A stretch of DNA of 64,000 nt from SHZL01 sp963815185 (GTDB taxonomy: Bacteria; Pseudomonadota; Gammaproteobacteria; Xanthomonadales; SZUA-36). A model generated the notes under the pieces. That model did no database searches, was not told the origin of the DNA, and saw only the letters and a program-made list of their open reading frames with translations. Positions 7,151 to 16,191 of the stretch are shown here, piece by piece; position 1 is the first letter of the stretch; the number at the start of each line of letters is the position of its first letter. Both the position numbers and the translations under genes were made by a program. Where the stretch lies: the NCBI GenBank assembly GCA_963815185.1, contig CAWFGC010000004.1, positions 496,001 through 560,000 of the forward strand, written 5' to 3'.

Positions 7151-9310
7151 TCAGATCAGGCTGCCCAGTTGATAGATCACCAGCGCTCCGCTGTAACCCA
7201 GTGTGGTCATATAGCACCAGGCCAGAATCGGCCAGCGCCAGCTGTTGGTTTCACGACGAATCGTTGCAAGCGTGGCGGCGCATTGCAGACACCAGGCATA
7301 AAACACCAGCAAACCCAAAACCATGGGCAAGGTGAAGATGGGTCTTCCATCCGGCCAGTGCGCCGATTTCAGTTTGGTGGTCAGGCTGGATTCATCCGCC
7401 TTCGAGCCAACGGCATAAAGAGTTCCCATCACCGCCACGACTACTTCGCGAGCCGGGAAGCCGGCTATTACCGCAGAAGAAACGCGCCAGTCCCATCCCA
7501 GGGGCCTGAATACCGGTTCAATGCTGCGGCCCATCCGCCCCAGCCAGCTTTGTGACATTTGCGCGGCAGCGGCTTCATTCCGGGTCTGCTCGATCATGGC
7601 CGCATCGATCGCAGTGGATTGTTCCAGCGCTTGAACATTCACGTCGGCTCTCGGGTAATACGCCAGCACCCAAACGATCACGGCGACGCTGAAGATGACG
7701 GTGCCGGCGCGTTTCAGGAACACCCGCGCGCGGTCCATCAGTTTGATCATGACGGTCTGTATGTTGGGCCAGCGAAAGTCTGGAAGCGCCAGCATGAATG
7801 CCGGCTTTGGGCCACTCAGTGCGGTCGATTTCAGCAGCCTGGCGGTCAGCAGGCCTCCGGCGATACCGAGCAGGTACAAAGCGAACAGCACCAGACCCTG
7901 CAGGTTGAACCAGCCGAGGTATTTATGCGGTACAAATGCTGCGATCAGCAGCGCATAGATCGGCAAGCGGGCAGAGCAGGTCATGAATGGCGCGGCCAGG
8001 ATGGTGGCGATGCGGTCGCGGCGATCTGGAATGACGCGCGTGGCCATGATCGCGGGAACGGCGCAGGCAAAGCTGGAAAGCAATGGGATCACGGATTGGC
8101 CTGACAGCCCGACGGCACGCATGACCCGGTCCATGAGGAAGGCTGCACGGGCCAGGTAACCGGAATCTTCAAGCACGATGATGAAGAGAAAAAGAATCAG
8201 GATCTGGGGCAGAAAAACCACGACACTGCCTACCCCGGCGATCACTCCGTCAGCGATAAAACTGATCAGCGCACCTTCTCCAAACTGGGACTTCAAGCCT
8301 CCGCCAAGAGCGGAGGCGGCGCCATCGATCATGTCCATCAGCGGGGTGGCCCATGAAAAAACAGCCTGGAAGACCAGGATCATGACGATGAAAAACATGA
8401 CGGTGGCTGGCCAGGGTTGATTCAGCCAGCGTTTCAGGCGAGCGTTGTATCGCACCAGTAAGGGTGCCTGGTGCTGTACTTCGTGCAGCACTTCACGAGC
8501 CCAGCGATAGCGGTGCCTGGCTTCCTCCGCTTGGGGGGGCTGGGAGCCGAACAGCATTTGCCTAACGGCTGCAATCTCGCTGTCATCGAGCTGAAGATGC
8601 AGTTCTCTGTCCAGATCGCTGTCCGGGTGCAGCAGTGCCTGGATCACATCAATGCGCGGCATTTGCTGGCCGGTTTTGTCGGCCAGGAGCTCAGCCCACT
8701 GACTCAACTCAGGCCAGGATTCCGGAAAGCCTCTGGGTGCTTGGTCAGTCATGTCTTCCAGGGCTTGTTTCAGCTGGTCGATTCCATGACCGCTGGTGGC
8801 AATGGTCTCACAAATGGGGATGTTTCCCAGATGTCTGCTCAAGGCAGCGAGGTCGGTGGTCAGGCCATTGGCTTGCGCCACGTCTGTCATGGTCACCGCG
8901 ACCACAGTGGGTACCGCCAGCTCGAGCAGCTGTTCCAGCAGGTACAGTCCCTGATACAGATGGGTTGCGTCCAGAACCAACAGCAGTCCGGATGGCTTGG
9001 TGGTGTCAAATATTCGCCCGAGCAAGACATCCACCGCAATTCGTTCATCGGCGGACTTACCCCCCAGGCAATAAATACCCGGTAAATCAATCAGCTCAAC
9101 CGCCTTGGCAGACAATTGCGCCGTGCCGACGTGCTTTTCGACAGTAACCCCAGGGTAATTGCCGGTGGTTTGCCGCAATCCGGTCAGACGATTGAACAGT
9201 GTGCTTTTGCCTGAATTGGGGTTGCCAATCACCGCAATGGACGTGCGTGCTTTGTGCCGCACGCCAATCTCGTCAAGTGCAATGTTGATGACTCTTCTGT
9301 CAGCCACCAA
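7151..9310 (-). CDS. feoB: Ferrous iron transport protein B
   Basis: A 719-residue protein with an N-terminal GTPase domain (P-loop GNPNSGKST at about residues 29-37, G3 motif DLPG at 75-78) and a polytopic membrane part with the FeoB gate repeats (VVVFLPQILILFLFI, IPLLSSFACAVPAIMATR, and a second copy near the C-terminus). It imports Fe2+ through the inner membrane. No ATG is near the start: TTG at 9310 is reported and GTG at 9307 is equally possible. Both overlap the end of feoA, so translation is probably coupled. Oddity: the G4 guanine-recognition motif reads TMTD where FeoB normally has Asn-x-x-Asp. No feoC gene follows. Confidence 0.95.
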   Translation of the reverse strand: MVADRRVINIALDEIGVRHKARTSIAVIGNPNSGKSTLFNRLTGLRQTTGNYPGVTVEKHVGTAQLSAKAVELIDLPGIYCLGGKSADERIAVDVLLGRIFDTTKPSGLLLVLDATHLYQGLYLLEQLLELAVPTVVAVTMTDVAQANGLTTDLAALSRHLGNIPICETIATSGHGIDQLKQALEDMTDQAPRGFPESWPELSQWAELLADKTGQQMPRIDVIQALLHPDSDLDRELHLQLDDSEIAAVRQMLFGSQPPQAEEARHRYRWAREVLHEVQHQAPLLVRYNARLKRWLNQPWPATVMFFIVMILVFQAVFSWATPLMDMIDGAASALGGGLKSQFGEGALISFIADGVIAGVGSVVVFLPQILILFLFIIVLEDSGYLARAAFLMDRVMRAVGLSGQSVIPLLSSFACAVPAIMATRVIPDRRDRIATILAAPFMTCSARLPIYALLIAAFVPHKYLGWFNLQGLVLFALYLLGIAGGLLTARLLKSTALSGPKPAFMLALPDFRWPNIQTVMIKLMDRARVFLKRAGTVIFSVAVIVWVLAYYPRADVNVQALEQSTAIDAAMIEQTRNEAAAAQMSQSWLGRMGRSIEPVFRPLGWDWRVSSAVIAGFPAREVVVAVMGTLYAVGSKADESSLTTKLKSAHWPDGRPIFTLPMVLGLLVFYAWCLQCAATLATIRRETNSWRWPILAWCYMTTLGYSGALVIYQLGSLI

Positions 9311-9536
9311 TTGTCACCGGTTCGATCTGGAAATGCTGCGCCTGCTGCTTGCGTATGGAAATAGAGGCGCCAAACAGGCTGATTTCCAGCGGGTCGCCGC
9401 CTATCGCAGCGTTTTCAAAGCGGACGATTACACCTTCGATCAAGCCCAGGACCATCAGCCGGACAATTCCCGGGCTGCTGGTATCGATAGATTCGATGCG
9501 GGCTGACTGGCCGGCCTTCAATTCTGCGAGTGTCAC
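9300..9536 (-). CDS. feoA: Ferrous iron transport protein A
   Basis: A 78-residue SH3-like FeoA protein (MTLAELKAGQSARIESID, GLIEGVIVRFEN, EISLFGASISIRKQQA), of the normal size for the family. It is a cytosolic partner that assists FeoB. It starts with GTG, preceded by GGAG. The gene overlaps feoB by 8-11 bases depending on the feoB start. A Fur-box-like palindrome lies 26 bases upstream, so iron repression is likely. Confidence 0.93.
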   Translation of the reverse strand: MTLAELKAGQSARIESIDTSSPGIVRLMVLGLIEGVIVRFENAAIGGDPLEISLFGASISIRKQQAQHFQIEPVTIGG

Positions 9537-9561
9537 GTGCGCTCCATCGTCATTTCAAGTG

Positions 9562-9584
9562 TAAATGAGAGTTATTCTCATTTA
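9562..9584 (-). promoter_or_regulatory. Fur-box-like palindrome upstream of feoAB
   Basis: Eight-base arms AAATGAGA and TCTCATTT flank GTTAT, and the outer T/A also pairs, giving a perfect 23-base inverted repeat. Against the 7-1-7 Fur consensus (TGATAAT-N-ATTATCA) the bases 9566-9580 match at 11 of 14 positions. The site lies just upstream of the feoA GTG start in an AT-rich stretch. Operator function is inferred from the match and the downstream genes. Confidence 0.75.
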
Positions 9585-9666
9585 ATGGATATTTTAATGG
9601 AAACCACGCATGGAATCATAGAGCCAGATCAATTTGCAGCCGGGTAACACCCACTTGGCCTTAAGG

Positions 9667-10902
9667 TCATGACACAAATTCGTGGTGCCGGTATACCCAT
9701 TGGCCCTTTTTCACTACGGCGATGCAGGCGTTGTCCCTGAAGTGATACAGCCAGTGGTTCAGATCCGGTGCGTCGATCAGGGCAAAGTCGGCCTGGTGGC
9801 CAGGCTTCAAGCTGCCGATCGTTTCCTGTCGTCCCACGGCGCGGGCGGCCACGGTGGTGGCAGCCATCAATACCTCGGCCGGAGACATGCCCTGGTTCAG
9901 ACAGGCCAGGGTCATGGCCAGTGGCAAATGATAGCTCGGCGCCGAACCCGGATTGAAATCAGTGGCAATCGCGACCGCCACCCCTGCATCCAGCAATTGG
10001 CGCGCAGGCATATAGCGTTCGCGCAGGTAGAGCGAGGCCAATGGCAGACTGACCGCAACCACGCCGGCTTCAGCCAGAGCCCGAATGCCCTCGGCATCGA
10101 CGTACTCCAGATGTTCGGCCGAGATGGCGCCAAGTTCCGCGGCCAACAACCCACCCCCACCATTGGAGAGCTGGTCGGCGTGAATCTTGATACCCAAACC
10201 GTGGTCCCTGGCCACAGTGAGCACCTGTCTTGCCTCACTGATCGTGAATGCGCCGTCCTCGACAAAAATGTCACAGAATTGCGCCAGTTTGCGCCGGGCA
10301 ATGGCGGGCAATAACTCTTCGCACAACAAGCGGATATAAGCACCGCGATCGTTCTTGAATTCCCGCGGCACGATATGCGCGCCAAGAAAGGTCGGCACCA
10401 GGGTCACCGGGTGCCGGGCGCCGGCCTGGCGGTACACTTCCAACTGCTTGAGTTCATTATCCAGGTCAAGACCGTAACCGGATTTGCATTCGACGGTCGT
10501 AATGCCCAGCCTGAGCATGCCATCGAGGTGTCTTTCGGTGTTGCGCACCAGTTGACCCAGGCTGGCTCCGCGGGTTGCAGAAACCGTACTGACGATGCCC
10601 CCGCCGGCTGCGGCAATTTCCTGGTAGCTCGCGCCTTTCAGTCTCAGTTCGAACTCGTCACCTCGCCAACCGCCAAAACACAAATGGGTGTGGCAGTCGA
10701 CCAAACCAGGAATCAGCAGCCTGCCGCCGCAGTCCGTCACCGGCTCTGTGTCGAAGCGGGATGGCATGTCATGATGCGGGCCCAGCCACAGGATTTCTGC
10801 ATCCCGCCAAACCAATGCAGCATTACGAATCAGACCGGCATCCTGCTGTGCTCCATCGGGTGGGCACACTGCAAGTTGGGAAATATTGCGCAATATTGGC
10901 AT
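9667..10902 (-). CDS. hutI: Imidazolonepropionase
   Basis: A 411-residue amidohydrolase that opens imidazolone-5-propionate to N-formimino-glutamate, the third step of histidine breakdown. Visible motifs are the metal-binding HTH in GLVDCHTHLCFGG, VECKSGYGLD, KIHADQLSN with its ligand histidine, the AEHLEYVD block, and ATDFNPGSAPS. The frame is open back to 11073, but the ATG at 10902 gives the usual length and lies 19 bases after hutH. It ends the hutUHI unit. No gene for the next step (hutG or hutF) is in the window. Confidence 0.94.
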   Translation of the reverse strand: MPILRNISQLAVCPPDGAQQDAGLIRNAALVWRDAEILWLGPHHDMPSRFDTEPVTDCGGRLLIPGLVDCHTHLCFGGWRGDEFELRLKGASYQEIAAAGGGIVSTVSATRGASLGQLVRNTERHLDGMLRLGITTVECKSGYGLDLDNELKQLEVYRQAGARHPVTLVPTFLGAHIVPREFKNDRGAYIRLLCEELLPAIARRKLAQFCDIFVEDGAFTISEARQVLTVARDHGLGIKIHADQLSNGGGGLLAAELGAISAEHLEYVDAEGIRALAEAGVVAVSLPLASLYLRERYMPARQLLDAGVAVAIATDFNPGSAPSYHLPLAMTLACLNQGMSPAEVLMAATTVAARAVGRQETIGSLKPGHQADFALIDAPDLNHWLYHFRDNACIAVVKKGQWVYRHHEFVS

Positions 10903-10921
10903 CAGTCTGCCCGCAGGAAGT

Positions 10922-12440
10922 TCAAAGTAAAGGGCCTGCGGCGTCTTCGACTTCAAGCGTGAGTTCACCCTGACGCAGCAACTCGGCGCAAATCTCGAGA
11001 TCGCTGCCCACTTCGTAATCCTGGTGCGCGTGCGGGATGCGTTGCCGCAGGAAGCGGTGGGCGGCCAATACACCCAAACCTGGCTTCAACGGTTGTCTGA
11101 AATCCAGCGCCTGCGATGCGGTCAGGAGCTCAACCGCCAACACGTATTCGACATTGTTCAATATGGTCAGCAATTTGATCGCGCTGATCGAGCCCATGGA
11201 AACATGGTCTTCCTGACCAAGACTGGTAGGTATGGAATCCACCGATGCCGGGTGGCACAAGACCTTGTTTTCCGAAACCAGGGCTGCAGCGGTGTATTGC
11301 GGGATCATGAATCCGGAATTGACCCCGGTATCATGCATCAGCAATTTGGGCAGCCCATCGTGTCCTTCCAGTAACAGATAGGTGCGGCGTTCCGAGATGC
11401 TGGCGAATTCGGCCAGGGCGATCGCCGCGAAATCCAGTGACAATGCCAGCGGTTGGCCGTGAAAGTTGCCGCCCGACAGGATGTCGCCACCCTGGAATAC
11501 CAGAGGATTGTCGGTAACTGAATTCAATTCGGTCTCGACAACACCGGCAGCAAACGTCAGCGCATCCCGGCTGGCGCCATGCACCTGTGGCACACAGCGC
11601 AGGCTGTAGGGATCCTGTACCTTGCCGCAATCGCGATGTGAATCCAGGATTTCGCTTTGCGCCAGCAACCGGCGAATATTGGCCGCAGCCCGAATTTGGC
11701 CCGGATGCGGCCTGATCTGCTGAATGCGCTCATCGAATGGCGCTGCGCTGCCTTGCAGGGCCTCCAGGCTCATTGCTGCGATGATGTCGGCGGCTTTTCG
11801 CAGTGTCAGGCTGCGTTCGAGCACAAATGCCCCATAGGCCGCCATCATTTGCGTTCCATTGATCAGCGCCAGCCCGTCCTTGGCTTTAAGCTCAATGGCT
11901 TCCAGCCCGAGCTCATTCAGCGCAGCCGGTGCATCGCGCCTGGACTGGAGTTCCGCATCCCAGACCTGTCCACGCCCGATCAAGGGCAGGCACAGGTGCG
12001 CCAGGGGCGCCAGATCGCCGGACGCGCCGACGCTGCCGCGGCTGGGAACCCACGGCAGCAAACCCAGATGCTCAAATGCCAGCAGTTGATCGAAGGTGCT
12101 GCGTGAAATACCTGAATAACCCAGCCCCAGCGCATGGATCTTGAGCTGCAGCATGAGCCGGGTAATGGCCGGAGGAACCGGGTCACCCACGCCGCAGGCA
12201 TGGCTGAGGAGGATGTTTTGCTGCAGTTTTGCCAGTTGTCCGCCGTCGATGCGCTGTTTGGCGAGAATGCCGAATCCCGGTGTTGATGCCGTAGTGGGCG
12301 CGGCCGTCTTCCATGGCCGATAGAACGATTTCGCGTGATCGGTCCAGGGCGGGGTGGGCTGCGCGCAATGCCGCCATGCTGGCGGCCAGATCCTGGTACA
12401 GCGTGGCAATGCGTATCGGAACTGCGTTTGCGACAGACAT
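10922..12440 (-). pseudogene. hutH: Histidine ammonia-lyase, broken by one frameshift
   Basis: Histidine ammonia-lyase converts histidine to urocanate. The first 55 residues (from ATG 12440: MSVANAVPIRIATLYQDL to HYGINTG) are in one frame and the rest (GILAKQR onwards, to 10922) in another. Removing one G from the GGG complementary to 12276-12278 restores INTGFGILAKQ and a protein of 505 residues, the normal size. The Ala-Ser-Gly triad that forms the MIO cofactor is intact in VGASGDLAPLAH at about residue 136. Spacing to hutU (8 bases) and hutI (19) indicates one operon. Sequence error is as likely as real inactivation. Confidence 0.9.
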
Positions 12441-12448
12441 GGCGTCCT

Positions 12449-14110
12449 TCAACCGTTGATCATGGGCAGGTCGATGCCGCGCTGCCCGGCCGTATCGATT
12501 GCCTCCTGATAACCGGCATCGGCGTGGCGCATGACCCCGGTTCCGGGGTCGGCGGTCAGCACCCGTTGCAGCCGGCGATCGGCCATGGTGGTGCCCTCGG
12601 CAACGCACACCATGCCGGCATGCAAGGAATAGCCAATGCCCACACCACCGCCATGGTGGATGGAAACCCAGCTTGCGCCGCAGGCGGTATTCAGCATTGC
12701 GTTGAGCAAGGGCCAGTCGGCGATGGCATCCGAACCATCGCGCATGGCTTCGGTTTCCCGGTTCGGTGAGGCCACCGAACCCGTGTCGAGGTGGTCTCGC
12801 CCGATCACCAGCGGTGCGTCCACCTTGCCGTTTTTCACCAGCCAGTTGAATTTCAATCCCGCTTCAGCCCGTTCCCCGTATTCCAGCCAGCAGATCCTGG
12901 CAGGCAGGCCCTGGAATTGAATCTGGCGGCGTGCCTTGTTGATCCAGCGGTGCAAGGACTCCTTGTGCGGGAACAGTTCCAGCAAGGCCGCGTCCGTGGC
13001 TGCAATGTCCGCCGGATTGCCACTCAGCGCAGCCCAGCGGAACGGGCCGGCGCCCAGGCAGAACAGCGGCCGGATATAGGCAGGTACGAATCCCGGGAAA
13101 TCGAAGGCCTCAGGCATGTTGCGATGGTCCGCCACTTGCCCTCGCAGGTTATTGCCGTAGTCGAAACAGACCGCGCCTTTCTTCTGCAGGTCCAGAATGG
13201 CCTGAACGTGCAGCACCATCGAATCCAGCACTTCATTATCGTATTGCTCCGGGTCGGCCTGGCGCAGCGCTTTGGCTTCGTCCAGTGAGTGGCCGGCAGG
13301 AATATAGCCTTCGCGCAGATCATGCGCCGAAGTTTGATCGGTAATGACGTCGGGGACGATGTCCCGCCGCGCCAGTTCGGGCAGGATTTCGGCGATATTG
13401 CCGAGCAGGCCGACAGAAAGACTGCCATCTGCCTGGTGCAGCAGGTCCAGCGCTTCATCCAGGTTCTCTGACATGCGGTCGCAATAGCCGGTTTCCACCC
13501 GGCGCTGGATGCGCCAGGGATCGACTTCGACCGCGAGGCACTTGCCATCATTCATCGTTACCGCCAGGGGTTGCGCCCCCCCCATGCCGCCCAGGCCGGC
13601 GGTCACCACGAGTTTGCCGGCAAGGCTACCGCCGAAGTGCTGCCGGGCGCATTCGGCAAAGGTTTCATAGGTGCCCTGCACAATGCCTTGCGAACCGATA
13701 TAGATCCAGGACCCTGCGGTCATCTGCCCGTACATCGTCAAACCTTTTTGTTCCAGGTCCCGAAACACCTCCCAATTGCCCCAGCGGGGTACCAGATTGG
13801 CATTGGCAATCAATACCCGGGGCGCTTCTTCATGGGTGTGGAAAACACCCGTGGGTTTACCACTCTGGATCAACAGCGTTTCGTCATTCTTGAGGCGTTG
13901 CAAAGTTTCTACGATGCGGTCGTAACAGGCCCAGTTTCTGGCCGCTTTCCCGGTTCCACCGTAGACAATGAGTTCATCCGGTTTCTCCGCCACGTCCGGG
14001 TCCAGATTATTCATCAACATGCGCAGTGCAGCTTCCTGGTGCCAGCCCTGGCAAGATAGCTGCGTTCCGGTGGGCGCCTTGATTTGTCTCTTGCTTACAC
14101 TCATTATCAT
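12449..14110 (-). CDS. hutU: Urocanate hydratase (urocanase)
   Basis: A 553-residue urocanase that hydrates urocanate to imidazolonepropionate using tightly bound NAD+. The family blocks are present: YGGTGKAARNW, the NAD-binding GLGGMGGAQPLAVT, DQTSAHD, and the C-terminal WVSIHHGGGVGIGYSLHAG. Two starts are possible, ATG at 14110 and ATG at 14104; an AGG lies closer to the ideal distance from the second. First gene of the hutUHI unit. No hutC-like repressor gene is adjacent. Confidence 0.96.
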   Translation of the reverse strand: MIMSVSKRQIKAPTGTQLSCQGWHQEAALRMLMNNLDPDVAEKPDELIVYGGTGKAARNWACYDRIVETLQRLKNDETLLIQSGKPTGVFHTHEEAPRVLIANANLVPRWGNWEVFRDLEQKGLTMYGQMTAGSWIYIGSQGIVQGTYETFAECARQHFGGSLAGKLVVTAGLGGMGGAQPLAVTMNDGKCLAVEVDPWRIQRRVETGYCDRMSENLDEALDLLHQADGSLSVGLLGNIAEILPELARRDIVPDVITDQTSAHDLREGYIPAGHSLDEAKALRQADPEQYDNEVLDSMVLHVQAILDLQKKGAVCFDYGNNLRGQVADHRNMPEAFDFPGFVPAYIRPLFCLGAGPFRWAALSGNPADIAATDAALLELFPHKESLHRWINKARRQIQFQGLPARICWLEYGERAEAGLKFNWLVKNGKVDAPLVIGRDHLDTGSVASPNRETEAMRDGSDAIADWPLLNAMLNTACGASWVSIHHGGGVGIGYSLHAGMVCVAEGTTMADRRLQRVLTADPGTGVMRHADAGYQEAIDTAGQRGIDLPMING

Positions 14111-14258
14111 TCGCCTGATTGCTGAATCCGCCGCATCTGATGGACTGTGCGGGCTCAGGGAAACAGATTATAGGGTAACCCGGCCCCATTGAGCGGGTCT
14201 TTATTCCCGGGGAGCGCCGTGAGGCGGTCCATGCCGGCCAACAGGAGAATACAACGAA

Positions 14259-14759
14259 ATGTCCTTCCTATTTCGCCCCCGGGTGTGGTTTTTGCTGGTC
14301 GCCCTGGCGTGTGCTTGTCTGTTGGGTTTTGCCCTATACGTGCAATATGCGCTGTTCGAGGATCCCTGCCCCTTGTGTATGCTGCAGCGTCTGGCGTTTA
14401 CCTGGATCGGGCTGGTGGCGCTTGCGGCGGGGATCCACAATCCGGGTCGCACAGGCCGTTACCTGTATGCGCTTCTGCTTGCTCTGGGAGGCATTGCCGG
14501 GGCTTTCGTTGCCGGCCGGCATCTCTGGCTGCAGCACCTGCCGCCGGACCAGGTGCCCGAATGCGGTGCCGGGCTTAACTACATGTTGGCAACCATGCCG
14601 TTTGGCGAAGTGCTATCGCAGGTGCTTCATGGCTCCGGCGAATGCGCCCAAATTGGCTGGACATTCCTCGGGCTTAGCATGCCATGGTGGACCTTGTTCT
14701 GGTACATTGGCCTTACGGTCATGACCTTGCTGGTGGTGACGAAATGGCGAGGCGAGTAA
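14259..14759 (+). CDS. dsbB: Disulfide bond formation protein B
   Basis: A 166-residue inner-membrane protein with four hydrophobic segments and the two DsbB cysteine pairs: Cys37/Cys40 in CPLC in the first periplasmic loop and Cys102/Cys129 in the second (VPECGAG, SGECAQ). It reoxidizes DsbA and passes electrons to quinone. The length is normal. The next gene starts 15 bases later on the same strand, so the two are probably co-transcribed. No dsbA gene is in the window. Confidence 0.93.
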   Translation: MSFLFRPRVWFLLVALACACLLGFALYVQYALFEDPCPLCMLQRLAFTWIGLVALAAGIHNPGRTGRYLYALLLALGGIAGAFVAGRHLWLQHLPPDQVPECGAGLNYMLATMPFGEVLSQVLHGSGECAQIGWTFLGLSMPWWTLFWYIGLTVMTLLVVTKWRGE

Positions 14760-14774
14760 GGTAAACAGGTAAAT

Positions 14775-16160
14775 ATGGAAATGAAGAACTCAAGACCGCC
14801 GATGCAGAAGGTCGAAATTGCCGAGAACTGGAGTCCGGATTCGTGGCACAAACGCACCGCATTGCAACAGGCTACGTATTCCGACCCGCAGGAACTGCAG
14901 GAGGTGCTGCAGCAGCTCGGCAATCTTCCGCCGCTGGTGACGTCGTGGGAAATCAACTCCCTGCGCGAACAAATCGCTGATGCGCAGGAAGGGCGCCGTT
15001 TCATGCTGCAGGGTGGTGATTGCGCCGAGAACTTCAATGAATGCACCTCTCCGCTGATCACCAACCGGCTCAAGGTTTTGCTGCAGATGAGCGTGGTCCT
15101 GGTGCACGGCCTGCAAATGCCGGTCATCCGGATTGGCCGTTACGCCGGGCAATATGCCAAGCCGCGTTCCTCGGACACGGAAACCAGGGATGGAGTAACA
15201 CTGCCAAGCTATCGCGGGGATCTGGTCAATTCGATCGAATTCTCCGCGCAGGCACGTAACCCCGATCCCCGGCGGTTGATCCAGGCACACGCCAGTTCCG
15301 CATTGACGATGAACTTTGTGCGGGCTCTGGTGGACGGGGGCTTCGCTGACCTGCATCATCCGGAATATTGGAATCTGAGCTGGGTCGAGCACTCGCCCCT
15401 GGCGGAGGAATTCCACAAACTGGCGGAGAATATTGGCCGTTCACTGAAGTTTCTTGAAACCATCAGCGGGCAGCCGGCCGGCAGCTTGCGCCGGGTGGAT
15501 TTCTTCACTTCTCATGAAGCGCTGCACCTGCACTACGAACAGGCAGTCACCCGGCAGGTTCCGCGCCAATGGGGCTGGTTCAATACCTCCACCCATTTTC
15601 CCTGGATTGGCATGCGCACCGCGGCGCTGGATGGCGCCCATGTCGAATACTTTCGCGGCATCCGCAACCCGCTGGGCATAAAAGTTGGCCCCGGAATGAG
15701 CATTGACTGGTTGACCGGCTTGCTGGAGGTCCTCAATCCGGGGCGGGAAGCAGGCCGCATTGTGCTGATTCATCGCATGGGGGAAACCCAGATCGAGGAC
15801 AAGTTACCGCCCTTGATCCAGGCGGTACGCGACAGCGGCAGCCCGGTGCTGTGGATTTGCGACCCGATGCACGGCAATACGGAATCCACTGCCTCGGGCA
15901 TTAAAACCCGCCGTTTTCACAAGATCATGCGTGAAATAGATCTTGCATTCGACATTCACCGCGCATCGCGCTCGCGTCTCGGCGGCGTCCATCTCGAGTT
16001 GACCGGGGAAGAAGTCACGGAGTGTACCGGTGGTGCGCGGGACCTTTCCGAGGAAGACCTCAAACGGGCATACAAATCAACGGTTGATCCCAGGTTGAAT
16101 TATGAGCAGTCGCTGGAAGTGGCGATGCTGATCGTAAAGAAATTCAATCAAACAGCCTGA
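14775..16160 (+). CDS. 3-deoxy-7-phosphoheptulonate synthase, class II
   Basis: A 461-residue class II (plant and mycobacterial type) DAHP synthase, the first enzyme of the shikimate pathway, condensing phosphoenolpyruvate with erythrose 4-phosphate. Diagnostic blocks are FMLQGGDCAENF near residue 80, RIGRYAGQYAKPRSS, NPLGIKVGPGMS, WICDPMHGNT and the C-terminal GGVHLELTGEEVTECTGG. This class is unrelated in sequence to the E. coli AroF/G/H enzymes. The symbol aroG is used for it in some genomes. It follows dsbB by 15 bases and precedes the M61 peptidase by 31. Confidence 0.95.
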   Translation: MEMKNSRPPMQKVEIAENWSPDSWHKRTALQQATYSDPQELQEVLQQLGNLPPLVTSWEINSLREQIADAQEGRRFMLQGGDCAENFNECTSPLITNRLKVLLQMSVVLVHGLQMPVIRIGRYAGQYAKPRSSDTETRDGVTLPSYRGDLVNSIEFSAQARNPDPRRLIQAHASSALTMNFVRALVDGGFADLHHPEYWNLSWVEHSPLAEEFHKLAENIGRSLKFLETISGQPAGSLRRVDFFTSHEALHLHYEQAVTRQVPRQWGWFNTSTHFPWIGMRTAALDGAHVEYFRGIRNPLGIKVGPGMSIDWLTGLLEVLNPGREAGRIVLIHRMGETQIEDKLPPLIQAVRDSGSPVLWICDPMHGNTESTASGIKTRRFHKIMREIDLAFDIHRASRSRLGGVHLELTGEEVTECTGGARDLSEEDLKRAYKSTVDPRLNYEQSLEVAMLIVKKFNQTA

Positions 16161-16191
16161 ATCGAACTGTCGTCTGGGTGTTTTGCAAATC

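Noticed and set aside
14100..14120. ATGATAATGAG at the hutU start as a Fur half-site
   Set aside because: Only one half matches, there is no palindrome, and it coincides with the tandem start codons.
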